Below, piece after piece: positions 30,820 through 37,047 of a stretch of DNA of 37,047 nucleotides. The first letter of the stretch is position 1, and every line of letters begins with the position of its first letter. The notes below the pieces were generated by a model. It was not told the DNA's origin. It saw only the letters and a list, made by a program, of their open reading frames with translations, and ran no database searches. The stretch covers positions 1 through 37,047 of the forward strand of contig NZ_JBQCEE010000046.1 in assembly GCF_051960575.1 (NCBI RefSeq). Direction: 5' to 3'. Source of the stretch: JBQCEE01 sp051960575. GTDB taxonomy: Bacteria > Actinomycetota > Actinomycetes > Mycobacteriales > Jatrophihabitantaceae. Made by a program: the position numbers and the translations under genes.

Positions 30820-31815
30820 TCACGCCGTGAGGGCGGCGACCTCGCGGTCACGCACCAGCTGGTCGTACACCCACCGGTACGTGCGCTCCATGCCCTCGAG
30901 CAGGGTGGTCGAGGGCTCCCAGCCGAACACCCGCTGGATCTCGGTGTTGTCGCTGCTGCGGCCGCGCACGCCCTGCGGCGCGCCGAGGTTGTACGACCGC
31001 TCGAGGGTGATGCCGGCGATCTGCTCGACGATGTCGACGAGCTGGTTGATCGTCACCAGCTCCGCGCTGCCGAGGTTGATCGGGTCGACGTGGTCACCGT
31101 CGGTGATCATCCGGGTGCCGCGCACGCAGTCGTCGACGTACATGAAGCTGCGGGTCTGCTCGCCGTCGCCCCAGATCTCGATGCGGTGGTCGCCGCTGAG
31201 CACGGCGGTCGCGACCTTGCGCGCGATCGCGGCCGGCGCCTTCTCGCGGCCGCCCGCGTACGTGCCGTGCTCGCCGTAGACGTTGTGGTAGCGGGCGACG
31301 CGGGTCTGCAGGCCGAAGTCCTCGCGGAAGTGGCGGCACATGCGCTCGGTGAACAGCTTCTCCCAGCCGTAGCCGTCCTCCGGCATCGCCGGGTAGGCGT
31401 CGCTCTCCTTGAGCGGGACGACGTCGGGCGAGGTCTGGTGCTCGGCGGCGTAGACGCAGGCCGAGGACGAGTAGAAGAGGCGCTCGACGCCGGCGTCCTT
31501 CGCCGCGAGCAGCACGTGCGTGCTGGTCAGCACCGAGAGCATGCAGGCGGCTTTGTTGTTCTCGATGAACCCCATGCCGCCCATGTCGGCGGCGAGGTTG
31601 TAGACCACCTGCGCGTCGGCCACGGCCGCGCGAGCGGTGTCGAGCAGCGAGACGTCGCCCCGCACGTTCTCGGCGTCGGCGTGCAGCTGGTACCACTCGT
31701 CCATCGGCTTGATATCCACCGCGCGGACGGTCTTGCCCTCGGCGAGCAGCGCCCGCGTCAGATGTCCGCCGATGAAGCCACCAGCACCTGTCACTACCGC
31801 GTCGACGGGGGTCAC
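30820..31815 (-). CDS. GDP-mannose 3,5-epimerase-like NAD-dependent epimerase
   Basis: A 331-aa extended-SDR enzyme. Rossmann motif TGAGGFIGGH (9-18), NLAADMGGMGFI (73-84), YSSSACVY with C120, Y149 and K153 in DGYGWEK, and GGREKAPAA with K192. From memory of plant GDP-mannose 3,5-epimerase, C145 and K217 are its acid/base pair; C120 and K192 here keep the same 72-residue spacing. So it probably makes GDP-L-galactose or GDP-L-gulose type sugars for the polysaccharide; other dehydratase/epimerase activity cannot be excluded. Start: GTG 31815 with GAGGAGA 8 nt upstream. Confidence 0.88.
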   Translation of the reverse strand: MTPVDAVVTGAGGFIGGHLTRALLAEGKTVRAVDIKPMDEWYQLHADAENVRGDVSLLDTARAAVADAQVVYNLAADMGGMGFIENNKAACMLSVLTSTHVLLAAKDAGVERLFYSSSACVYAAEHQTSPDVVPLKESDAYPAMPEDGYGWEKLFTERMCRHFREDFGLQTRVARYHNVYGEHGTYAGGREKAPAAIARKVATAVLSGDHRIEIWGDGEQTRSFMYVDDCVRGTRMITDGDHVDPINLGSAELVTINQLVDIVEQIAGITLERSYNLGAPQGVRGRSSDNTEIQRVFGWEPSTTLLEGMERTYRWVYDQLVRDREVAALTA

Positions 31816-31882
31816 GAGCGGTCTCCTCTCGTCCGGGCGCGGTCGCTGACACGCCCGGGCTTGTCCTGGGTGGGGAGCGAAG

Positions 31883-33328
31883 TCACGAGGACTTCTTCAC
31901 GGATGCCAAACGACCCGACCCCGGTTTGGTGACGGAAACCCCCGAACCGGTCGAACCGGCGGTACCGCCGGCACCCGGCGAGCCCGTGGTCGAGGCGTAG
32001 TCGTAGGCGTAGCCGCCGCGCTTCTTCGACGGCACCCGGTTCAGGACGACGCCGAGCAGCGTCGCGTCGACCTGGCCGAGCACCGCGGCGGCCTGCTTCA
32101 CCTGCGCGTCGGTGGTGCGCGCGTAGCGGGCGACGAGCAGCGCGCCGTCGGCCATCGCGGCGACCTCGGCGCCGTCGGCCACCGGCAGCAGCGGGGCGGT
32201 GTCGACGACGACGTAGTCGACCTTCGTGAGCAGCGAGCGGATGAGCTCGCGAACGTAGGACGACGCGAGCACCTCGCTCGGGTTCGGCGGTGTCGGTCCC
32301 GAGCTGAGCACCTGCAGGCCCGCCCCGGCGCTCTGCAGCGCCTCGGACAGGTCGAGCTGGTGCAGCAGCACGTTCGTGAGGCCGACCGGTGTCGGCAGGC
32401 CGAGCAGCTTCGCCACGGTCGGCCGGCGCAGGTCGGCGTCGATGAGGCACACCGTGAAGCCGGCCTCGGCCAGGGTGTGGGCCAGGTTGATGGCCACCGC
32501 CGTCTTGCCCTCGCCCGGCATCGGCGAGGTGACCGCGATGACGCGCGGGTGCGAGTCGAGGTTGGCGAACTGCAGGTTGGCGCGCAGCTGCCGGAAGTTC
32601 TCGGCGCGGACGTTGCCCTCGCGCCCGAGGGCGGCGACGGGGTGCCGCGCGGCGTCGTCGTCCTCGCTGACCAGCCCGACCGGGCTCGCGCCGGCGTACT
32701 TCGACAGGTCGTCGACGCTCTTCACCCGGTTGTCGAGCAGCTCGCGCATGACGGCGAGGGCCAGGCCGACCAGCAGGCCGAGCAGCAGCCCGATCGCGAT
32801 GTTCAGGGTCGTCTTCGGCGAGACCGGCGAACCGGGCGCGTCCGCCGGCTTGGTCGTGTACAGCTTCACCGTCGGGGTGGTCGTGCTCGACGGCGTCGAG
32901 TACCCCTCGATGACCGTGGCGAACGCGTCGGCGGCGGAGTTGGCGATCGCCGCCGCACGCGAGGCCGACGGGTCGGTCGCGGCGACGTCGATGATGGCCT
33001 GCGCGTTCGGCGCGCTCGCCGAGAGCTTGCCGGCGATCGTCGACAGGTCGTCGGGCAGGTTGAGGTCGCTCTTCACCGCCCGCAGGATCTTCGGATCGTC
33101 GATCAGCTGCGCGTACGTCGGCACCTGCGCCAGCACCGAGGCGACACCGGTGTAGTTGCCCGTCGCGTCCTGGGGCTGGTTCGAGACGACGAAGACCTGC
33201 GCGGTGGCCTGGTAGCTCTTGGGTGACAGCGCGGTGATGAGGACGGCGAGGCCCAGGCTGAGCACGACGAATGTCGCCACGACGCGCCAACGGTCGACGA
33301 AGATCCGCCAGTAGTCCTTCAGTGTCAT
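31883..33328 (-). CDS. Wzz/BY-kinase polysaccharide chain-length regulator
   Basis: A 481-aa fusion of a Wzz-type membrane domain (helices near 17-35 and 175-193, extracytoplasmic loop between) and a cytoplasmic bacterial tyrosine kinase: Walker A SPMPGEGKTA (268-277), Walker A' LIDADLRRP (295-303), Walker B VVVDTAPLLP. The Gly/Ser/Tyr-containing tail has a YAYDY cluster as the likely autophosphorylation site, short for the family. It sets chain length and coordinates polymerisation and export. Start: ATG 33328; a TACAGT -10 lies at 33404-33409, giving a leader of about 70 nt. Confidence 0.92.
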   Translation of the reverse strand: MTLKDYWRIFVDRWRVVATFVVLSLGLAVLITALSPKSYQATAQVFVVSNQPQDATGNYTGVASVLAQVPTYAQLIDDPKILRAVKSDLNLPDDLSTIAGKLSASAPNAQAIIDVAATDPSASRAAAIANSAADAFATVIEGYSTPSSTTTPTVKLYTTKPADAPGSPVSPKTTLNIAIGLLLGLLVGLALAVMRELLDNRVKSVDDLSKYAGASPVGLVSEDDDAARHPVAALGREGNVRAENFRQLRANLQFANLDSHPRVIAVTSPMPGEGKTAVAINLAHTLAEAGFTVCLIDADLRRPTVAKLLGLPTPVGLTNVLLHQLDLSEALQSAGAGLQVLSSGPTPPNPSEVLASSYVRELIRSLLTKVDYVVVDTAPLLPVADGAEVAAMADGALLVARYARTTDAQVKQAAAVLGQVDATLLGVVLNRVPSKKRGGYAYDYASTTGSPGAGGTAGSTGSGVSVTKPGSGRLASVKKSS

Positions 33329-33403
33329 GGACGAGGCACGCCTTCCGGACCTCCGCCGAGTCGTCTGGTCACCCTGAACAGTCCGTCGGCAGGTCGGTCA
33401 CAG

Positions 33404-33409
33404 ACTGTA
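33404..33409 (-). promoter_or_regulatory. -10 element of the Wzz/BY-kinase gene
   Basis: TACAGT on the minus strand in the 112-nt gap after the GT61 gene. Probable start of a unit running through the epimerase, AFTG and DUF4012 genes. Confidence 0.4.
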
Positions 33410-33440
33410 GGGCTCGGGCCGTGCTGGTCGGCCGCACGGC

Positions 33441-34649
33441 TCATCGGGTGGCCTCCGGCGCGGCGGCCAGCTCGTCGACGAGCGCCGCGAGCGCCGCGGT
33501 GTCGACGACGATGTCCGCCGCAGGGCTCATCGCCCGCTGCGCGGTGCGCACGCGGCCGTGTCCGACCAGGTAGCGGTAGCGCAGGCCGGGCACGGTGTCG
33601 GCGAGCTTCCAGTAGCAGCCCTGCACGTAGCGGGGCGGGAAGATCTCGACGACCGTGGCGCCCGGGCTCGCGAAGGCCAGGTTGGTGAGCGCGGCGCCGT
33701 GCGGCGCGACGATCAGCTCGGCCTCGGCGAACGCGCGGATCTGGTCGGCGACGGCCAGCGTGCCGGGATCCACGACGGTGAACCCGGCCGGGGCGAGCGC
33801 GGCCAGCACCTCGCCCTCGTTGCGGACGATGCGGGTGTGCCGGGCCGTGCCGCGGGTGACGTAGATGCGCCGGCCCGGCACGAGCGCGACGTCCGGCGGC
33901 AGCAGCCGCTCGCGCAGGGCGGGCACCACCCAGGTCGGGGCGCTGAGGTCGAGGTCGGGCAGCGTCGGTACGACGAGGGTCGAGGCGCGCACGTGCGGCT
34001 CGGCCGCGGCGTCGACGACGGCGTCGGCCGGGATGCCGAGCAGGGTCAGCAGGTCCTGCTGGAAGCGGGTGGCGGCCGGCACGTAGTACCGGTCGACCGG
34101 GACGCCCGAGCGGCGCAGCGTCTCGAGCCGCGGCAGCACGTCGAACAGGAAGTGGTAGTAGGTCATGTCGCCGCGGGACGCGAGCACCGCCAGCCGGCCG
34201 TCGACCTCGAGCGGCGCGGGCACGCCGGGGTGCAGCAGCACGGGGTGCTCGCGCCAGGTCTCGGTGCCGAAGTAGCGGGCGACCTCCTCGACCAGGCCGC
34301 CGTCGGCCGCGACGACCGCCCGCTGCGGGCCGAGCACGCGGCCGGCGGGCAGTTCGGCCACGGCCTGCCGTGGCACGGTGATGACCTGCTGCGGCGCGAA
34401 GACGGCGTCGACCCGGGGCCGGCCCTCGGGCAGCGGGCGTTCGAGTCGTTCGGGCGGGCGCACCAGGGTGACCGTGCCGCCGGTCGCGGCCGCCGCGTCG
34501 TCCAGGGTCGCGGCGCCGTGCGTCGGCAGCCAGCCGCCGCGGCGGGCGCTGGCGCGTATCGCCAGCGGCGCCACGAGGCGGGTGCCGCGCGTGTAGCCGC
34601 GCTTGGCGAGGGGCCAGAGCGGCCGCAGCGCCGGGGAGAGGCGAGGCAA
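33441..34649 (-). CDS. GT61-family glycosyltransferase (DUF563)
   Basis: A 402-aa glycosyltransferase of the GT61/DUF563 type. Landmarks: YYHFLFDVLPRLETL, RRIYVTRGTARHTRIVRNEGEV as the nucleotide-sugar region, and IVAPHGAALTNLAFASPGATVVEIFPP, which is the family core. Cytoplasmic or membrane-associated; sugar specificity unknown. Start: TTG 34649 lies one base after the FkbM stop, so translation is probably coupled; no strong ribosome site, so a start a few codons away cannot be excluded. Confidence 0.85.
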   Translation of the reverse strand: MPRLSPALRPLWPLAKRGYTRGTRLVAPLAIRASARRGGWLPTHGAATLDDAAAATGGTVTLVRPPERLERPLPEGRPRVDAVFAPQQVITVPRQAVAELPAGRVLGPQRAVVAADGGLVEEVARYFGTETWREHPVLLHPGVPAPLEVDGRLAVLASRGDMTYYHFLFDVLPRLETLRRSGVPVDRYYVPAATRFQQDLLTLLGIPADAVVDAAAEPHVRASTLVVPTLPDLDLSAPTWVVPALRERLLPPDVALVPGRRIYVTRGTARHTRIVRNEGEVLAALAPAGFTVVDPGTLAVADQIRAFAEAELIVAPHGAALTNLAFASPGATVVEIFPPRYVQGCYWKLADTVPGLRYRYLVGHGRVRTAQRAMSPAADIVVDTAALAALVDELAAAPEATR

Positions 34650-34650
34650 C

Positions 34651-35511
34651 TCAGTGGCCCCGGGCGCCCGGCCGCGCGTCCCGCGAGTACCACGCGACGC
34701 CCTGCTGCGGGCCCGCCGGCTCGTGGGCGGTGCGCTCGAGCCCGCGCGCGGCGAACCAGCGGGTGAGCTCCTCGCCGCTGTGCTCGGGCGACGGGTGGTA
34801 CTCGACGACCACGCGCTGGACGCTCGCCCAGTGCGCCGGGTCGGAGTTGAGCACCAGGTCGTACTCGCCGCCCTCGCAGTCGATCTTCACGACGTCGACC
34901 GGGCCGCCCCGGCCGACCACCTCGTCGAAGGCGACGGTGCGCACGCGGGTCGTGCCGGTGCTGTCGCCGCCGTGCGTCAGCCCGTTCAGCGCGCTGCCCG
35001 CGCCGTTGTCGGCGAACTCGGCCCAGCCGCTGGTCGAGGCGACCGCCTCGGCGAACACCTGGACGCGGTCGGTGAGGCCGTTCGCGGCGACGTTGCGGCG
35101 CAGGTAGCCGACCGTCGCGGCCGACGGCTCGAAGGACTCGATGCTCGCCTTCGGCGCGAACTGGGCCAGGCGGCAGGCGAAGGCACCGACGTGCGCGCCG
35201 ATGTCGAGCACCCGCAGGGGCTGCTCGCGCAGCGGGCCGAGGAACTCGTCGAACCGGTAGCAGTCCTCGGCGTACACCTCGTACACCGGCACCCGCGCGC
35301 CGGGCACGTTCGGGCAGGTGATGCGCTGGCCCGAGCGGGCCACGAAGGTCAGCTCCTCGGCGGCGCCGGCGCCCACGCGTCCGCGGCCGAGGTCGTGCTG
35401 GGACATCTGTCGCAGCACGGTCGGCCAGTTGGTGAAGGTGCGCGGGGTCTGCGCGACGCGCCGGAGCCGGTGGCTCAGCGCGGCGGTGCGGGCTGCGGGC
35501 GGAGGGGTCAT
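34651..35511 (-). CDS. FkbM-family methyltransferase
   Basis: A 286-aa SAM-dependent methyltransferase. Motif I RVLDIGAHVGAFACRLAQF, acidic strand SIESFEPSAATVGYLRRNV, core VDVVKIDCEGGEYDLVL (the FkbM signature with DCEGGE) and VVVEYHPSPEHS. In polysaccharide loci these enzymes O-methylate sugars. Start: ATG 35511; ATG/GTG 35553 is 14 residues longer. Head of the FkbM-GT61 pair, divergent from the polymerase/ligase-like gene. Confidence 0.87.
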   Translation of the reverse strand: MTPPPAARTAALSHRLRRVAQTPRTFTNWPTVLRQMSQHDLGRGRVGAGAAEELTFVARSGQRITCPNVPGARVPVYEVYAEDCYRFDEFLGPLREQPLRVLDIGAHVGAFACRLAQFAPKASIESFEPSAATVGYLRRNVAANGLTDRVQVFAEAVASTSGWAEFADNGAGSALNGLTHGGDSTGTTRVRTVAFDEVVGRGGPVDVVKIDCEGGEYDLVLNSDPAHWASVQRVVVEYHPSPEHSGEELTRWFAARGLERTAHEPAGPQQGVAWYSRDARPGARGH

Positions 35512-35563
35512 GATGTCCCGAATGATGCCGTAGTGAAGCAGGACGCGCACCACGACGCTGTGT

Positions 35564-35569
35564 CATCCT
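35564..35569 (+). promoter_or_regulatory. Possible -10 of the polymerase/ligase-like gene
   Basis: CATCCT, 6 nt before GTG 35576. It deviates from TANNNT at the first base. Confidence 0.3.
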
Positions 35570-35575
35570 CATCCG

Positions 35576-37047
35576 GTGACGCGGCGTGGCCCCATGACTC
35601 TGCGTGACCTGCTGCTCGTCGCGGTCGGTGCGGTCGCGCTGCTCGGCGTCGCCGCGGCGGTGGCGTCGGCCAACGCCGGCACCGGCGTGGCGCTCGCGGC
35701 CGTCGTCGCCCTCGTCGCAGCGGTCTCGCTGCGCCGGCCCACGCTGCTCGGTTCGGCGATGGCCAGCGCGTCGCTCGTCGCCTTCCTGACGCCCTGGAAC
35801 GGCTGGCTGCTCGGCGGGTCGCTGCGGCCGGGTGACGCCTTCATCTTCCTGGGGGTGGCCTGCTTCTTCGCCGCCGACGCCCGCGGCCGGCTGCCGCGGC
35901 TGCCGTGGTGGTCGCTCGTGCTCGGCGCGGCGATCGTCCTCGTCACCGCCCTGCACGAGGTGTTCCCGACCGACCAGGCCTACCTGCAGTCGCGCCTGGT
36001 CGTCGACGCCGCCGGCAACCCGATCCCCGAGATCTACTCGAACCTCGGCACCGGGCTGAAGTTCGTCGTCCCGGTGGTCGGCATCCCGCTGCTGTTCGGC
36101 TTCGCCGCGCTGCACGACGGCCGCGCGCCCCGGCGGCTGGCCGCCTTCTTCGCCGCCGGCGCGTCGATCTCGGGCCTGGTCGGCTTCAGCGACTCGTACC
36201 TCGGCACCAGCTTCAGCACGCTGCTCGTGCGCAGCGGCGACTTCGGCGGTGACGGCGGCATCCGCTCGCCGGGCTTCGCCAACCACCCGAACTTCCTCGC
36301 CGCGACGTGCGTGCTCTCGCTCGGCTTCGTGCTGTGGATGGTCGTGCAGCCGTCGGCCCGCGCCCGGCGGGCCGGTTGGATCGTGCTGCCTGGCATCCTG
36401 CTCGGCATCTACGGGTCCGGATCGCGGGGCGGCGCCGTCTGCGCCGTGCTCATGATCGGGCTGTGCCTCGTGCTGATCCCGCAGTACCGGCGCCGGCTCG
36501 GCGAGATCGCGCTCGGCCTCGGCATCGCGACCATCCTGTTCGGGCTGCTCGTGCCGTCGGTCGGCACCGCGCTGCTCAAGGCGGTGCGCCTGACCAGCAA
36601 CGCCAACGCCACCGGCAGCGACATCATCCGGTCGCGGGTGCGCGAGCAGGGGATCAAGGACTTCGTGCACTCGCCGCTCGACGGCGTCGGCCTGCAGGTG
36701 GCGGCCGAGGCGCACAACGTCTGGCTGCAGGCGCTCGCGAGCGGCGGCGTGCTGCTGTTCGGCGGCCTGCTCGTCTTCACCCTCGGCCAGCTCATCACCG
36801 CCGGACGCTTCTGGCGCAGCGACCCGTTGATGGCGCCGATCATCGCCACGGTGATCACGGGTGCGGTGTTCGCGGCACTCGAGAACACCCTCACCGACCG
36901 GTTCGTGTACGTCCCGGCGGGCGTCCTGGCCGCGTGCCTGTCCGGCGCGGTGGCCCGGGCCGACGCGGCCGCGGAGGCGGACACCGCGCCGGCGGCAGGG
37001 TTCGGTGGGGACGCGTCCGCACCGAGGCTGCAACCCGCCAGAGCCGC
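35576..37047 (+). CDS. O-antigen polymerase/ligase-like membrane protein (partial)
   Basis: At least 490 residues, open to the window end. About ten or more membrane segments and a large extracytoplasmic loop (about 120-145 region and FSTLLVRSGDFGGDGGIRSPGF with NHPNF), followed by IYGSGSRGGAVCAVLMIGL; the RSPGFANHPNFLA and SGSRGG motifs are typical of Wzy/WaaL O-antigen ligase-like proteins (PF04932). It should polymerise or transfer the lipid-linked repeat units on the outer face. A hydrophilic Ala/Asp/Gly tail follows the last helix. Start: GTG 35576 follows CATCCT by 6 nt; ATG 35594 is the alternative. Confidence 0.87.
   Translation, partial: MTRRGPMTLRDLLLVAVGAVALLGVAAAVASANAGTGVALAAVVALVAAVSLRRPTLLGSAMASASLVAFLTPWNGWLLGGSLRPGDAFIFLGVACFFAADARGRLPRLPWWSLVLGAAIVLVTALHEVFPTDQAYLQSRLVVDAAGNPIPEIYSNLGTGLKFVVPVVGIPLLFGFAALHDGRAPRRLAAFFAAGASISGLVGFSDSYLGTSFSTLLVRSGDFGGDGGIRSPGFANHPNFLAATCVLSLGFVLWMVVQPSARARRAGWIVLPGILLGIYGSGSRGGAVCAVLMIGLCLVLIPQYRRRLGEIALGLGIATILFGLLVPSVGTALLKAVRLTSNANATGSDIIRSRVREQGIKDFVHSPLDGVGLQVAAEAHNVWLQALASGGVLLFGGLLVFTLGQLITAGRFWRSDPLMAPIIATVITGAVFAALENTLTDRFVYVPAGVLAACLSGAVARADAAAEADTAPAAGFGGDASAPRLQPARA

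Overview
This is high-GC actinobacterial DNA: codons are strongly G/C-ending, GTG starts are common, many promoters look leaderless, and genes are packed with 4-nt ATGA/GTGA stop-start overlaps. From recalled knowledge of family content and order, the left ~16 kb follows the Mycobacterium tuberculosis Rv3660c-Rv3683 neighbourhood (CpaE/Ssd-like, HAD, Rv3662c-like, holin-X, EphE, MarP, Nudix, Nth, small membrane protein, Crp, MBL, RidA, two Get3/ArsA ATPases, PonA2, phosphoesterase). It departs from it in places: there is no dpp/acs block, no whiB4 between the second ATPase and ponA2, and a cupredoxin lipoprotein sits upstream of marP. The genus cannot be fixed from this window; a non-mycobacterial actinomycete is the best inference.

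Layout. Positions 1-16255 are the conserved block: cell-envelope maintenance (MarP protease, PonA2-like PBP with PASTA domain, Get3-like ATPase pair), DNA repair (Nth), nucleotide housekeeping (two Nudix hydrolases) and the global regulator Crp, which has a near-consensus Crp operator at its own start site. A tRNA-Pro(CGG) with a strong terminator hairpin (16331-16439) closes this block.

Positions 16484-37047 hold a small secreted protein and then a cell-surface polysaccharide locus. It contains a Wzz/BY-kinase chain-length regulator, an O-antigen-ligase/polymerase-like protein (cut by the window end), a flippase, glycosyltransferases of two types, a GDP-mannose 3,5-epimerase-like enzyme, FkbM and TylF methyltransferases, two left-handed beta-helix acyltransferases, a membrane acyltransferase with an extracytoplasmic SGNH-like domain, a DUF4012 protein and a wall-anchored-type protein with an AFTG tail. 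Inside the locus lies a translationally coupled four-gene operon (methyltransferase, acyl carrier protein, adenylate-forming ligase, ketoreductase-like SDR) that looks like a dedicated acyl-group maker. I infer that it feeds the neighbouring acyltransferases to decorate the polysaccharide; this is the best candidate for an undescribed system here.

No insertion sequences, integrases, CRISPR arrays or rRNA genes were seen. No gene-free stretch exceeds 300 bases; the longest is 1251-1525.
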